Source: Flavobacteriia bacterium (GTDB taxonomy: Bacteria; Bacteroidota; Bacteroidia; Flavobacteriales_D; Crocinitomicaceae). Taken from it: a stretch of 59,461 bases of DNA. Both the position numbers and the translations under genes were made by a program. Below are positions 42,637 through 52,319 of the stretch, one piece after another (positions within the stretch are counted from its first letter, which is position 1; the number at the start of each line of letters is the position of its first letter). The notes under the pieces are model-generated. The model was not told where the DNA came from. It saw only the letters and a program-made list of their open reading frames with translations, and made no database searches. The stretch spans positions 1 through 59,461 of the forward strand of contig RFQZ01000014.1 in the NCBI GenBank assembly GCA_009924735.1, in the 5' to 3' direction.

Positions 42637-44109
42637 ATGGCAAAACAAACCACCACCCGCGCAGAAGATTATTCTAAATGGTACAATGATTTGGTATACG
42701 ACGCCGACCTGGCAGAACATTCCGATGTAAAAGGATGCATGATCATCAAACCTTATGGCTATGCCATTTGGGAAAACATGCGCGATGTACTGGATCGAAA
42801 ATTCAAAGACACCGGACATTCCAATGCCTATTTTCCACTTTTTATCCCAAAATCTTACCTAAGCAAAGAAGCAAGCCACATTGAAGGATTCGCCAAAGAA
42901 TGTGCTGTGGTAACCCATTACCGCTTAAAAGCTTCAGAGGATGGGAAAAGCGTTGTAGTTGATCCCGATGCGAAACTCCAAGAAGAACTCATCGTTCGTC
43001 CCACGTCAGAAACCATTATCTGGAACTCCTATCGAAATTGGATCCAATCCTACCGAGATTTACCAATACTCATCAACCAGTGGGCGAATGTCGTTCGTTG
43101 GGAAATGCGTACACGTTTATTCTTGCGAACCTCTGAATTTCTGTGGCAAGAAGGCCATACGGCACACGCAACCAAAGAAGAGGCGATGGCGGAAACGGAG
43201 CAAATGCTTCAAGTTTATTCAGATTTTGCAGAACATTACATGGCAATGCCCGTGATCAAAGGGAGGAAAACCCAAAGTGAACGTTTCGCAGGAGCCGAAG
43301 AAACATTGTGCATCGAAGCAATGATGCAAGACGGAAAGGCACTTCAAGCAGGGACCTCGCATTTCTTAGGACAAAATTTCGCCAAGGCTTTTGAAGTGAA
43401 ATTCACCGATAAAAACGGAAAAATGGATTTCGTTTGGGCCAGCTCATGGGGGGTTTCTACCCGACTTATGGGTGCTTTGGTCATGACGCATTCAGATGAC
43501 CAAGGATTGATTGTTCCGCCAAAATTGGCACCCATCCAAGTGGTTGCGATTCCGATTTACAAAACACAAGAAGAATTAGATTCGATCTCTGAAAAGTTTA
43601 TTGAACTTGGTAAACAACTCAAGTTGGCAGGCATTTCATTCAAATTTGACGCAGACGACAACAAGCGTCCCGGATGGAAATTCAATGAATATGAAGTGAA
43701 AGGTGTACCCATAAGGCTTGCAATGGGTCCAAGAGACCTAGAAAACGGTCACGTTGAAATCGCCCGCAGGGATACAAAAACAAAGGAAGTCGTGCCATTT
43801 GAGGGAATTCAAGCGAAAATTGCAACGTTGCTCGAAACGATTCAACAAGCGATGTTTGAGAAAGCCCTTGCGCACCGCGCTGCAAATACATTTAAGGTCG
43901 ATACGTACGAAGAGTTTAAATCCAAAATTGACGGTGGAGGTTTTTTTCTGGCCCATTGGGATGGTACCGCTGAAACCGAAACCTTGGTGAAAAACGAAAC
44001 CAAAGCGACCATTCGCTGCATTCCTTTAGACGCAGAACCCGAAGAAGGAAAATGCATGGTAACAGGTAAACCCAGTGCTTGCCGGGTTATTTTTGCCAAA
44101 GCATATTGA
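42637..44109 (+). CDS. proS: Prolyl-tRNA synthetase, archaeal/eukaryal type
   Basis: Class II synthetase charging tRNA-Pro. At 490 residues it is the type without the editing insertion that characterises the common bacterial enzyme. Motif 2 is visible in [20 protein letters not shown], preceded by [15 protein letters not shown], and followed by an anticodon-binding domain with [19 protein letters not shown]. The C-terminal extension ends [20 protein letters not shown], the zinc-domain-like tail of this type. The methyltransferase gene begins one base beyond the stop codon. Confidence 0.97.
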   Translation: MAKQTTTRAEDYSKWYNDLVYDADLAEHSDVKGCMIIKPYGYAIWENMRDVLDRKFKDTGHSNAYFPLFIPKSYLSKEASHIEGFAKECAVVTHYRLKASEDGKSVVVDPDAKLQEELIVRPTSETIIWNSYRNWIQSYRDLPILINQWANVVRWEMRTRLFLRTSEFLWQEGHTAHATKEEAMAETEQMLQVYSDFAEHYMAMPVIKGRKTQSERFAGAEETLCIEAMMQDGKALQAGTSHFLGQNFAKAFEVKFTDKNGKMDFVWASSWGVSTRLMGALVMTHSDDQGLIVPPKLAPIQVVAIPIYKTQEELDSISEKFIELGKQLKLAGISFKFDADDNKRPGWKFNEYEVKGVPIRLAMGPRDLENGHVEIARRDTKTKEVVPFEGIQAKIATLLETIQQAMFEKALAHRAANTFKVDTYEEFKSKIDGGGFFLAHWDGTAETETLVKNETKATIRCIPLDAEPEEGKCMVTGKPSACRVIFAKAY

Positions 44110-44110
44110 T

Positions 44111-44812
44111 GTGAAACCCTTTCATTTCAAGGCTTTTACCATCTTTGAAAATACGTATTCCCACCGCATTGGCACCGATGCCATGCTCCTAGGCGCCCTC
44201 GTGGATGTAGAACGTAAAAACTTCGCACTGGATGTTGGATCTGGTTCAGGTGTGTTGAGCTTGATGATGGCACAAAAAAAGAATTCCCTAAAAGTTCATG
44301 CGTTAGAAATCGATGCAAAAGCACACAACGAAGGCGTAACCAATGTCTCCAAATCTCCCTTCTCGCATCAAATCGATTGCATTCATCAAAACATCCTGTC
44401 TTTTACCAACGAGGTGGTTTACGATTTAATCATAACAAATCCCCCTTATTACCTGAGCAACAACCCTTCAACCCAGGATAACGAACGTGAAAAACACACC
44501 AGTATAGAGGCACTAAAGGGATGGTTTCATGTGATTTTTAACAAACTTGATTCGAACGGAAATTTTTGGATTGTCTTTCCCAGCATAGAAACGGAAACCT
44601 ACCATCGCTTGCTTTTTGAAACTGGATTCCACAAGGTATCTCAGTACGAAATCCTTGGCAAAAACAATGTTCCAGTCAGAACGATTGGGAATTACAGTCC
44701 TGCCCAAACCGCAAAACCTCATATCGAACAGCTTAAAATCAGGGATGAAAACGGGGCTTACACCCAAAAATACCGAGAAATCACCCAAAACTTCCACGGA
44801 ACATTAATTTAG
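44111..44812 (+). CDS. tRNA1(Val) A37 N6-methyltransferase-like protein (TrmN6/YfiC type)
   Basis: A 233-residue SAM-dependent methyltransferase. FKAFTIFENTYSHRIGTDAMLLGA matches the N-terminal signature of the TrmN6 family apart from the usual Cys-Ala-Met segment; the SAM motif is DVGSGSGVLSL (41-51) and the adenine-methylating catalytic motif NPPYY lies at 110-114. The GTG at 44111, one base after the proS stop, gives the family-typical N-terminus. A GTG at 44075 inside proS is a less likely start. The expected reaction is N6-methylation of A37 in a tRNA. Confidence 0.87.
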   Translation: MKPFHFKAFTIFENTYSHRIGTDAMLLGALVDVERKNFALDVGSGSGVLSLMMAQKKNSLKVHALEIDAKAHNEGVTNVSKSPFSHQIDCIHQNILSFTNEVVYDLIITNPPYYLSNNPSTQDNEREKHTSIEALKGWFHVIFNKLDSNGNFWIVFPSIETETYHRLLFETGFHKVSQYEILGKNNVPVRTIGNYSPAQTAKPHIEQLKIRDENGAYTQKYREITQNFHGTLI

Positions 44813-44872
44813 GTAACCTATGTTACATTTTAGTCGCACAAGTGTTGGTACCTTCGTGAAAAAAAATCTGAG

Positions 44873-45256
44873 ATGAAAAAAGGAACGAAACTCTACAGCA
44901 TTCTAAAAATGAAATGCCCTAAGTGTCAAGAAGGGAAATTCTTGGTTTCGCATCCCTACAATTTCGCAAACATGGGTGAAATCTATTCCCATTGCCCTAA
45001 TTGTGGATTGGACTACATGCCTGAACCAGGATTTTATTACGGTGCCATGTATGTTTCCTATGGCTTAAGTGTGGCAGTTTTCGTTACCATTTGGGCTTCT
45101 TGCAATTGGTTCTTTGACAATGTTGGGGTGTGGACACAAATTACATTGATATTGATTGCGTTGATTGGCTTGGGACCTTATTTGTATTCACTTTCAAAAA
45201 TCATTTGGGCGAATTTCTTCATTAAATATGACAAGAATGCTCCCATCATCAAATAA
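44873..45256 (+). CDS. DUF983 zinc-ribbon membrane protein
   Basis: A 127-residue protein with an N-terminal zinc ribbon (KMKCPKCQEGKF and HCPNCGLDYMPEPGFYYGAMY) followed by two membrane helices (about residues 62-80 and 85-105). This is the DUF983 pattern, common in Bacteroidota and Alphaproteobacteria and of unknown function. A TACCTTCG box at 44849-44856 is a plausible promoter. The Crp-type regulator gene starts seven bases after its stop. Confidence 0.9.
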   Translation: MKKGTKLYSILKMKCPKCQEGKFLVSHPYNFANMGEIYSHCPNCGLDYMPEPGFYYGAMYVSYGLSVAVFVTIWASCNWFFDNVGVWTQITLILIALIGLGPYLYSLSKIIWANFFIKYDKNAPIIK

Positions 45257-45263
45257 GAGACAA

Positions 45264-45887
45264 ATGCTTCAAGGCACCATCGGTTATCTTCTTGAAGATG
45301 AGCTAATGGATGAAATGAGCAAATTAGCCAAGGTACGTGAAACCATTACTGGAGAAACCATTATCCACGTAGGAGATCCCTTACGGATGATTCCGATTGT
45401 AATATCCGGATCCATAAAAATTTCCAGGGAAAATACGGAGGGGGAAGAATTATTGCTTTATTACATAGAAGGAGGTGACACATGTGCAATGACCTTGCAG
45501 TGTTGTGTTCAAAAATCTGATTCTCAAATTAAAGCGACATCCATGGAGCCTTCCTTGCTGCTTATGTTTCCAAGTGAATACATGCAGATTTGGATGGACA
45601 AATACGCTTCTTGGCGTGCGTTCATTATGCAATCCTACCATACGAGAATGTTGGAACTTATGGAAACCATTGATGCGATTGCCTTCATGCGCTTGGATGA
45701 ACGATTGTTGAAATACTTGAAAGATCAAGCGAAACTGTTAGGATCTTTAGAATTACATCATACACACCAACAAATTGCAGACGACTTACATTCTTCGAGG
45801 GTAGCTATTTCGAGGCTACTTAAACAGTTGGAAATAAAAGGAATCATTGACATCAAACGAAATAGAATAATACTACTTTCGATTTAG
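45264..45887 (+). CDS. Crp/Fnr-family transcriptional regulator
   Basis: A 207-residue regulator with an N-terminal cyclic-nucleotide-binding-type beta-roll (GETIIHVGDPLRMIPIVISGSIKIS) and a C-terminal winged helix with HTH QQIADDLHSSRVAISRLLKQLE. The roll has CAMTLQCC at the dimer-helix side, two adjacent Cys plus one, but lacks the N-terminal Cys cluster of FNR, so an iron-sulfur cluster is not predicted. The start is MLQGTIGYLL at 45264, after the DUF983 stop; earlier ATGs lie inside DUF983. Effector and targets are unknown. It converges on prfC with only two bases between stops. Confidence 0.9.
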   Translation: MLQGTIGYLLEDELMDEMSKLAKVRETITGETIIHVGDPLRMIPIVISGSIKISRENTEGEELLLYYIEGGDTCAMTLQCCVQKSDSQIKATSMEPSLLLMFPSEYMQIWMDKYASWRAFIMQSYHTRMLELMETIDAIAFMRLDERLLKYLKDQAKLLGSLELHHTHQQIADDLHSSRVAISRLLKQLEIKGIIDIKRNRIILLSI

Positions 45888-45889
45888 GA

Positions 45890-47488
45890 TTACTCAGCTC
45901 GTTTAAGTTTAAATTCGGAGGATGTATGAAAGGTTATTTCTGGATAGTCCTTTTCAGCCATTGAGAGTAGAAAAGGGGTTTCTGCCATAAACACCCAATT
46001 TTCATCCTTGTCCATCGCCATGTGATTCACTTTTGATTTTTTAAACCTTTCAATTTCTTCGGGATTTTCTGACGTAATCCAACATGCTTTGGCATAGTTC
46101 CTAGGCACAAATCGACAATTTGCGCCATACTCGTTTATCAATCTATGGGTAATCACCTCAAACTGAAGCTGACCAACGGTTCCCACGATTTTCCGGTTTC
46201 CTGGTTGTTGGATGAACAATTGTGCAACCCCTTCATCGATGAGCTGACGTATGCCTTTCTCCAATTGTTTAGATTTAAGTGGATCGAGGTTTTCCAATTC
46301 TTGAAAGATTTCAGGAGAAAAGCTTGGGATTCCTTGAAACATCATCTTTTCACCTTCTGTCAAGGTATCTCCAATTTTAAAATTCCCGGAATCGTACAAT
46401 CCAATCACATCCCCTGGGTAGGCATCGTCGATGATGCTTTTATCCTGGGCCATAAAAGACGTAGGATTGGGGAACTTCATTTTCTTATTGTTTCTCACAT
46501 GGTGATAAAATTGATTCCTTTCAAACTTACCTGAAACCACGCGTAGGAAGGCAATTCGGTCACGGTGTTTTGGGTCTAAATTGGCATGGATTTTAAATAC
46601 GAAACCACTGAATTTATCTTCCGCCGGCGAAATAAAACGAAGATCGGTTTCCCTACCCCTGGGCGAAGGTGAAATTTCACAAAAGGTATCCAGCAATTCA
46701 CGCACCCCAAAGTTATTTACGGCAGAACCAAAAAATACGGGCGCAACATCACCTGAAAGGTAGCTTTCCCTGTTAAAAGGGTCATATACACCATCAATGA
46801 TATCCAATTCTTCACGCAATTCCTTTGCGGGTTTTTCTCCAATAATTTCATCCAATTCCTTGGCATTGATGTCCTGTATATGTACAGAATCGTTAGAAAT
46901 TTTGGTTTTATTCGCTGAAAAAAGATTCAGTCCTTTTTGGTAAATGTTGTAAACCCCCTGAAAACGGTCACCCATTCCAATGGGCCAAGTAAGGGGACAA
47001 ACTTTAATCGCCAATACCTTTTCCAACTCGTCCAAAAGGTCAAACGCATCCTTTCCCTCGCGGTCCATTTTGTTGATGAAAATAATCACTGGTGTCATAC
47101 GCATTCGACATACTTCCATTAATCGCTTGGTCTGTTCCTCCACCCCGTTTGCGCAGTCAATTACTAAAATCACTGAATCTACAGCCGTAAGGGTGCGGAA
47201 GGTATCTTCGGCAAAATCCTTATGTCCCGGTGTATCAAGGATGTTAATCTGCTTTCCTTTGTATTGAAATGCCATAACCGACGTAGCAACCGAGATCCCT
47301 CTCTGCTTTTCAATCTCCATGAAATCCGAGGTGGCGGACTTTTTGATTTTATTGTTCTTTACCGCACCCGCAGTTTGAATGGCTCCTCCAAACAACAATA
47401 GTTTTTCTGTAAGGGTGGTTTTTCCAGCATCCGGGTGAGAGATGATGCCAAACGTTCTGCGTTTTTCAACGGCTTCTTGATTTTTCAT
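45890..47488 (-). CDS. prfC: Peptide chain release factor 3
   Basis: GTPase that recycles RF1/RF2 from the ribosome after termination. The 532-residue protein has [18 protein letters not shown] (P-loop), [28 protein letters not shown] and later FRGVYN-like and [14 protein letters not shown] segments that distinguish RF3 from [17 protein letters not shown] at 47488 is the start. A hairpin with T-run, apparently the ndk terminator, ends six bases upstream of this ATG, so its promoter is not obvious. Confidence 0.96.
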   Translation of the reverse strand: MKNQEAVEKRRTFGIISHPDAGKTTLTEKLLLFGGAIQTAGAVKNNKIKKSATSDFMEIEKQRGISVATSVMAFQYKGKQINILDTPGHKDFAEDTFRTLTAVDSVILVIDCANGVEEQTKRLMEVCRMRMTPVIIFINKMDREGKDAFDLLDELEKVLAIKVCPLTWPIGMGDRFQGVYNIYQKGLNLFSANKTKISNDSVHIQDINAKELDEIIGEKPAKELREELDIIDGVYDPFNRESYLSGDVAPVFFGSAVNNFGVRELLDTFCEISPSPRGRETDLRFISPAEDKFSGFVFKIHANLDPKHRDRIAFLRVVSGKFERNQFYHHVRNNKKMKFPNPTSFMAQDKSIIDDAYPGDVIGLYDSGNFKIGDTLTEGEKMMFQGIPSFSPEIFQELENLDPLKSKQLEKGIRQLIDEGVAQLFIQQPGNRKIVGTVGQLQFEVITHRLINEYGANCRFVPRNYAKACWITSENPEEIERFKKSKVNHMAMDKDENWVFMAETPFLLSMAEKDYPEITFHTSSEFKLKRAE

Positions 47489-47494
47489 ATTCCT

Positions 47495-47525
47495 AAAAAA
47501 CAAAGACCGCCCGAGGGCAGTCTTT
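47495..47525 (-). terminator. Terminator-like hairpin between ndk and prfC
   Basis: On the minus strand AAAGACTGCCC, a three-base loop, GGCGGTCTTT, G and six T. The stem has one mismatch. It lies 20 bases after the ndk stop and its T-run ends six bases before the prfC ATG, so it either terminates ndk or acts as an attenuator for prfC. Confidence 0.75.
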
Positions 47526-47545
47526 CATATAATGGGTCGCTAAGC

Positions 47546-47965
47546 TTAAAATATCTCGGAAGGTGCAAAATGAAATTTGCCTTCAATTTCTGCATTTTCA
47601 TCAGAGTCAGAACCATGCACTGCATTTTTTGCTTTGCTTTCAGCATAGGATTTACGAATGGTACCTTCTGCTGCTTCCATTGGATCTGTTGCACCAATCA
47701 ACGCTCTGAAATCTGCCACTGCATTGTCTTTTTCTAAAATCGCTGCAACGATAGGTCCTGATGTCATGTATTCAACCAACTCTCCGTAAAAAGGACGTTC
47801 ACTGTGAACTTCATAAAACTTTTTTGCTTGATCCTCTGTCAATTTAGTGTATTTCATGGCTTTAATTTCAAAACCCGCGTTCAAAATCATGTCAATAATT
47901 TTACCCATGTTTCCATTTTCAATGGCATCAGGTTTTAACATTGTAAAAGTTCTATTTGTCGTCAT
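47546..47965 (-). CDS. ndk: Nucleoside-diphosphate kinase
   Basis: Balances NTP pools by phosphate transfer through a His intermediate. The 139-residue sequence is canonical: [55 protein letters not shown] and the active-site His117 in [20 protein letters not shown] at 47965 is the start; the frame extends upstream without family similarity. A TATCTTTG box lies at 47986-47993. Confidence 0.97.
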   Translation of the reverse strand: MTTNRTFTMLKPDAIENGNMGKIIDMILNAGFEIKAMKYTKLTEDQAKKFYEVHSERPFYGELVEYMTSGPIVAAILEKDNAVADFRALIGATDPMEAAEGTIRKSYAESKAKNAVHGSDSDENAEIEGKFHFAPSEIF

Positions 47966-47985
47966 TTTGTATATTTTTTTCGGCT

Positions 47986-47993
47986 CAAAGATA
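47986..47993 (-). promoter_or_regulatory. -7 promoter box for ndk
   Basis: On the minus strand TATCTTTG, an exact match, 20 bases before the ndk ATG. It shares a 76-base divergent spacer with the lipoprotein gene at 48042. Confidence 0.55.
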
Positions 47994-48041
47994 GATATTC
48001 TTTTCTTTGTAACGAATCCTGCCCATGTCATTCACCATCGT

Positions 48042-48620
48042 ATGAAAAAATATTACCTCTGCGCATTTCTTGGACTCTTTTCATTTTTGCTTTTACAGTG
48101 TTCAAATGAACCTAAAAATGAAGATGCAGCTCCCGTATTAATTCGCCGAAAAAAGGAAGTTGCTTCGGTATCCCAAAATGCAAAACCTCCCCTTCGGCAA
48201 GAAAAAAGTAAGGAAGTACCCGCGACGAATCCGAAGTCAAAACCCGTAAATAAGGTAATTAAAAACAGGGAAGACAAGATAAATTCGTCGGAAGTAGAAG
48301 TTGCAATACCTGACCTTGATGTTCCCTATGTAAATCCAAACCAAGCAAAATGGGACGAGACCTTTGGAAACGATTCAAAATGGATGTCTGTCTACAATGA
48401 AAGTGTGTATCACTTTTTGGTAGGATGCCAAAACAACCTTGATTCAAAGCCCAGCCTTACGATGGAAAAGGAAGTAATGGTTCACGCCTATGCAGAAAAA
48501 ATGTACAACACCTTTTTTCTTACACCTGAATTCGGCGAATTTTGTAAAATGAAGTTTGAAAACTCTCCTGAACTACAAAACTTCATCCGTAAGAACAGCG
48601 GTAGGGTTACGGGTTGGTAA
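48042..48620 (+). CDS. Lipoprotein, unknown function
   Basis: A 192-residue predicted lipoprotein. Signal peptide with lipobox LLLQC (Cys about 20). A Lys/Pro/Ser-rich linker (about 30-75) leads to a C-terminal helical domain (about 95-192) with WDETFGNDSKWMSVYNES and EFGEFCKMKFENSPELQNF. No family is recognised. MKKYYLCAFLG at 48042 is preferred over the longer open frame, which would run back through the ndk gene. Its last 14 bases overlap the end of the convergent TonB receptor gene. Confidence 0.75.
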   Translation: MKKYYLCAFLGLFSFLLLQCSNEPKNEDAAPVLIRRKKEVASVSQNAKPPLRQEKSKEVPATNPKSKPVNKVIKNREDKINSSEVEVAIPDLDVPYVNPNQAKWDETFGNDSKWMSVYNESVYHFLVGCQNNLDSKPSLTMEKEVMVHAYAEKMYNTFFLTPEFGEFCKMKFENSPELQNFIRKNSGRVTGW

Positions 48621-51048
48621 CTTTTGGAAGCCTTTTTTTCGTAGCAAATTCAACTATGATCCCAATCGTGGGCTGAACAATTCCAGAACTGTTTGCTACA
48701 AATTTGGTTTTGTACCGTGTTGGGTCATTTGGGTCAACCACGGGCGCACCATTTGCATCTGTTTCAACCAATAAAATTGGGGCAAGTTTGGCTTTGTACG
48801 CATAGGCATTTTGGATGTCTAGGTAAAAATTCAAATTGAATTTATCCAAGAACAATTTCTTATCCACACGAAGGTTTAATTGATGAAAACTCGATTCCCT
48901 TTGGGTATTCAATTGGTTGTAATTCAACAAGCCAAACCCATTGATGTTCCAATTTGAAATCAGACTTGAGGTGGGTACATCATAAGGTGTGTAAGGAGAT
49001 CCTCCTGAAAACAACCAACGCATTCCCAATTCCCATCCTTTTTTGAACCTTTTACCACCGGTAAGTGAAACGATGTGCCTACTGTCCCAAGCAGTCGGTA
49101 CATATTTGTTATTTTTATCCTTAAACTCAGAAATCACATACGTGTAGGCTACAACGGCGTAAAATCCTTTGAATAATTTTTGTTGAAATAAAAACTCGCC
49201 ACCATAAGATCTACCGGAAGAAGAGCTCTGTACGGCTTCATTTCCTACCACGCCAAAGTCTGAACCAATGTTTGCAAGAGAGATTGAATCTTTCAGCGAG
49301 AAGGGATACCTGCTGTAATTTTTATAAAAGCCTTCCAAGGTAAACCTCGAACTTGACTTAGTTCGGTATTCAGCACCAAAAACGAAGTGGTCCGCACGAA
49401 TGTATTTGACGTTGTTCGTCTTGTTAACCAATTCTCCCTGACCATTTCTGAAACCTAAAATTGTATAGGCAGGCAATTGATGATAGCGAGCAATGTTTGC
49501 ATTCAAGGCAAAATTATCATTGATTCGATAGTTAATGGACAATGAGGGGGAGCTTTGTTCTAATAGATTTGAAAGCGACTTGGAATAGTTGGAACCATCC
49601 ATTCGAATCCCAAGCGATACGTTCAGGTGTTCTTTAAAAAAGGATTGACTGACTTGGGAGAAAATACCGTATTTACTGAGAAAAATATCTGACTGAAAAT
49701 CAACAACCACTGGAAAGCCTTGTACCGTTATGTTCAAATAGCTTTCATTGTGATATCGTGCATATTCATACGCTGCTCCCACATTCCAACGAAAACCATT
49801 TTTTCGATAGGTATGTTCGATTCTTACCTTGTTTTCTGCTTCGAATGAACTGTAATTTTGCAGTAAATTGGCCGGAATTTCAATGAGATCCTTGTAGCGA
49901 TAGGCTTCATTGTTTAACATGTTTCTACTCACCACAATGTTTTGAAAAGAGCGTTCTCCGGAGTGCTGGTAATTAACACCCATGGCGTAATTCCACTGAT
50001 TTTGCATCGGTATGTTGCCCAATAAAAATTTGTTGTATTCCAAGGTTGCTGTATCGGTAATTCCATCGTTTACCTTGGCGTTTAGCCCGAACTGATCGAC
50101 GGCACCCAACCCAATAAAGGAAATCCTATTCTTTGCATTAAGGTCCACGTTAACTTTATATTGGAAGTCATTGTACGTAGGTAAAATAGGTAACTTCAAC
50201 GCCGCGAACAAGAGTTGCAAATAGGATCTTCTGGCTGAAAAAATAAAATTTGCCTTTTTGCCAATGGGACCATCGAGGGTAAGTGCTGCATCGCTGGAGC
50301 CTAACGCGAAATTGACAATTAACCCATCTTCATTGCCTTCCTTTTGCTTAAACGCAAGCACACTGCTCAATGCATTTGCACGATTGGATGGAAATGCCCC
50401 TGAATAAAAATCAACTTCACTGATAAAATTGACATTCAACAAACCAACGGGACCGCCGCTTGACCCTTGTGTTGCAAAGTGATTGATGTTGGGGACTTCA
50501 ATGCCGTCTAGGTAAAACTTATTTTCCCCTGGAGATCCACCTCGAATGATGATGTCATTTCTGAAGGTCGCTCGAGAAGCAACCCCTGGAAGCGCAGCAA
50601 TAACCTTACTCACATCGCGATTCGCACCTGGAAGCCTTTCGATTTCTGTCGCATTCAACGTTTTCAAGGATACCGGAGACTCCGTGCTTCGGACAAATTT
50701 AGGTCCTTTTACCACAACCTCAGAAGCATCCTTCCCAGATATGATTTCTTCGAGGTAAAAATCCAATGTAACCGTTCTTGCATTGGTGACAGTAATTTCA
50801 TTTTGAAACGAAGGTTTAAATCCTGTTGCAACGGCTTTAAAGGTATAAATCCCGGGAGGAATTGCGCCAATTTCATAAGCACCCAAAGAATCGGATTTCA
50901 CCCCTTTGCTAAGTTCAATGATTTGAATTTTTACGTCGGAAATTACCGCGTTGTTGGAGATACTGAACGTTTTACCTCGGACCAAACCCGATTGGGCCAT
51001 TAAAGAAAATCCAGAAAGCAAAAAGTAAAAAAGTAAAAAATTGCGCAT
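48607..51048 (-). CDS. TonB-dependent receptor with carboxypeptidase-regulatory-like domain
   Basis: An 813-residue outer-membrane receptor: signal peptide about 1-18 (GFSLMAQ), a carboxypeptidase-regulatory-like domain (about 20-105, with GAYEIGAIPPGIYTFKAVATG), a plug (about 125-235 with RNDIIIRGGSPGENKFYLDG and a GSSGGP loop) and a beta-barrel. The plug is of the type found in many Bacteroidota receptors of unassigned substrate. No SusD-like partner is adjacent, so it is not a classical polysaccharide locus. Substrate unknown. The chalcone-isomerase-like gene lies 51 bases upstream on the same strand. Confidence 0.9.
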   Translation of the reverse strand: MRNFLLFYFLLSGFSLMAQSGLVRGKTFSISNNAVISDVKIQIIELSKGVKSDSLGAYEIGAIPPGIYTFKAVATGFKPSFQNEITVTNARTVTLDFYLEEIISGKDASEVVVKGPKFVRSTESPVSLKTLNATEIERLPGANRDVSKVIAALPGVASRATFRNDIIIRGGSPGENKFYLDGIEVPNINHFATQGSSGGPVGLLNVNFISEVDFYSGAFPSNRANALSSVLAFKQKEGNEDGLIVNFALGSSDAALTLDGPIGKKANFIFSARRSYLQLLFAALKLPILPTYNDFQYKVNVDLNAKNRISFIGLGAVDQFGLNAKVNDGITDTATLEYNKFLLGNIPMQNQWNYAMGVNYQHSGERSFQNIVVSRNMLNNEAYRYKDLIEIPANLLQNYSSFEAENKVRIEHTYRKNGFRWNVGAAYEYARYHNESYLNITVQGFPVVVDFQSDIFLSKYGIFSQVSQSFFKEHLNVSLGIRMDGSNYSKSLSNLLEQSSPSLSINYRINDNFALNANIARYHQLPAYTILGFRNGQGELVNKTNNVKYIRADHFVFGAEYRTKSSSRFTLEGFYKNYSRYPFSLKDSISLANIGSDFGVVGNEAVQSSSSGRSYGGEFLFQQKLFKGFYAVVAYTYVISEFKDKNNKYVPTAWDSRHIVSLTGGKRFKKGWELGMRWLFSGGSPYTPYDVPTSSLISNWNINGFGLLNYNQLNTQRESSFHQLNLRVDKKLFLDKFNLNFYLDIQNAYAYKAKLAPILLVETDANGAPVVDPNDPTRYKTKFVANSSGIVQPTIGIIVEFATKKRLPKVTNP

Positions 51049-51099
51049 AAAATGTTTTAGAAAAAAAACACCAAACTCAACAAATTGTTCAGAAATTTC

Positions 51100-51660
51100 T
51101 TAATCTTTCCCTAAGAGCTCTGCCTTTAAACTTTCCTGAGCAGGTTCACCTCCAAGCCAAATGGAGAACAATGCTTTTTTAAAATCCAAGCCTGAAATCA
51201 ACCCTTTGTACTCGCCGTTTTTGGTCACTTTCACACCTTTTTCAGGGATGTAATCCAAATAAATTTTATCTCCCACCGAAAAGGATTCGCTTAGGTATCC
51301 CATAAATTTTTTCTGGTCCTCTTTCGTTGCTTTTCCTTGGGTTGCATTCGCAAATCCTTCGGTAACCGCCTCTTTAAAACGATCACGCGTCACCATGCTT
51401 GAGGTAATCTTGATATGCATCGCCATTTCTTCGTTGGCGGTTATCACCTTCACTGCATCGGTTGATTTTTTCTTAAGGTACAACGCCACGACATACATGT
51501 CCATGAAATATTTCGTCCGTAACCCTGCTCCATTGATTACAACGGGCGTATCACCCACTTTGGTTTCCGTGTAAAAGGTTACTCCGTGGTACTTTTTCGT
51601 TTGGGCATACCCTGTGTTTAAAAAGACAAATAGGCAGAAGATTAAAAGAAATTTTTTCAT
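51100..51660 (-). CDS. Chalcone-isomerase-like exported protein
   Basis: A 186-residue protein with signal peptide (1-19, LNTGYAQ) and a domain of the bacterial chalcone-isomerase-like family: GAGLRTKYFMDMYVVALYLKK, a region with MVTRDRFKEAVTEGF, and the C-terminal GLDFKKALFSIWLGGEPAQESLK. The bacterial family probably binds fatty acids or similar ligands rather than chalcone; activity is unproven. It starts 26 bases after the amidotransferase gene on the same strand and could be co-transcribed. Confidence 0.87.
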   Translation of the reverse strand: MKKFLLIFCLFVFLNTGYAQTKKYHGVTFYTETKVGDTPVVINGAGLRTKYFMDMYVVALYLKKKSTDAVKVITANEEMAMHIKITSSMVTRDRFKEAVTEGFANATQGKATKEDQKKFMGYLSESFSVGDKIYLDYIPEKGVKVTKNGEYKGLISGLDFKKALFSIWLGGEPAQESLKAELLGKD

Positions 51661-51686
51661 CGGATTAAAATTTATAATTCCTAAAA

Positions 51687-52259
51687 CTATGTAAAAATAT
51701 GTTCAATCACGTTTTTAATCATTTTTTTTCCATCAGGCGTCAAAACTGATTCGGGGTGAAATTGTACGCCATACCATTTAAATTCCAGACATTCCAACGA
51801 CATAACCACCCCTTTCTCGTCCACACTTCCAATCCATTCTTCGGGCAAATTCTCAACTGCCCAACTGTGGTAGAGTCCTACTTTTACATTGGAGTCTATC
51901 CCTTTACCTATGGTTGATGTAGGTTTTTGAATGAGATTCACAGCAAAGCCATGTCGCACTTCGTTGAGGTTATACAAATTTCCACCCAGCGCCAAGGCGA
52001 TTCCTTGCATGCCGAGACAAACCCCTAAAACGGGTACTTTTCCTTTTACAAAAGAGAGAACACGCATCATTGAAAGCGTTTCTTGAGGCAATCCAGGGCC
52101 AGGTGAAAGGACAATCCCATTAAATCCTAACAAAAAATCCAACTGACTCAACTCGATTTCTCGGTCTGATAAAACCACAACCTCCGCCGCATGCTCCTCA
52201 AAATAATGGACCAAGTTAAACACAAAGGAATCGTAAAAATCTATAACAAGAATGCGCAT
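51687..52259 (-). CDS. Glutamine amidotransferase subunit (PabA/TrpG type)
   Basis: A 190-residue class I glutamine amidotransferase that supplies ammonia to aminodeoxychorismate or anthranilate synthase. The triad is present: Cys81 in GVCLGMQG, His168 and Glu170 in QFHPESVL; the oxyanion SPGPGLP is at about 52-58. No chorismate-binding partner or other trp gene lies nearby, which favours a folate (PabA) role, but TrpG cannot be excluded. MRILVIDFYDSF at 52259 is the start. Promoter elements TTTG and TACTTTTG are found upstream. Confidence 0.88.
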   Translation of the reverse strand: MRILVIDFYDSFVFNLVHYFEEHAAEVVVLSDREIELSQLDFLLGFNGIVLSPGPGLPQETLSMMRVLSFVKGKVPVLGVCLGMQGIALALGGNLYNLNEVRHGFAVNLIQKPTSTIGKGIDSNVKVGLYHSWAVENLPEEWIGSVDEKGVVMSLECLEFKWYGVQFHPESVLTPDGKKMIKNVIEHIFT

Positions 52260-52283
52260 TTGCGTCAATTGTTTTTAATTTTA

Positions 52284-52317
52284 CAAAAGTAGTCAGTACA
52301 AACATTCAAGCGACAAA
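52284..52317 (-). promoter_or_regulatory. Promoter of the amidotransferase gene
   Basis: On the minus strand TTTG (52317-52314) and TACTTTTG (52291-52284) separated by 22 bases; the ATG is 24 bases further. Spacing is slightly long but within the range for Bacteroidota promoters. Confidence 0.5.
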
Positions 52318-52319
52318 AC

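Noticed and set aside
47847..48041. Open frame extending the 48042 lipoprotein upstream
   Set aside because: It runs through the ndk coding region on the opposite strand, and the signal peptide and lipobox begin only at 48042.
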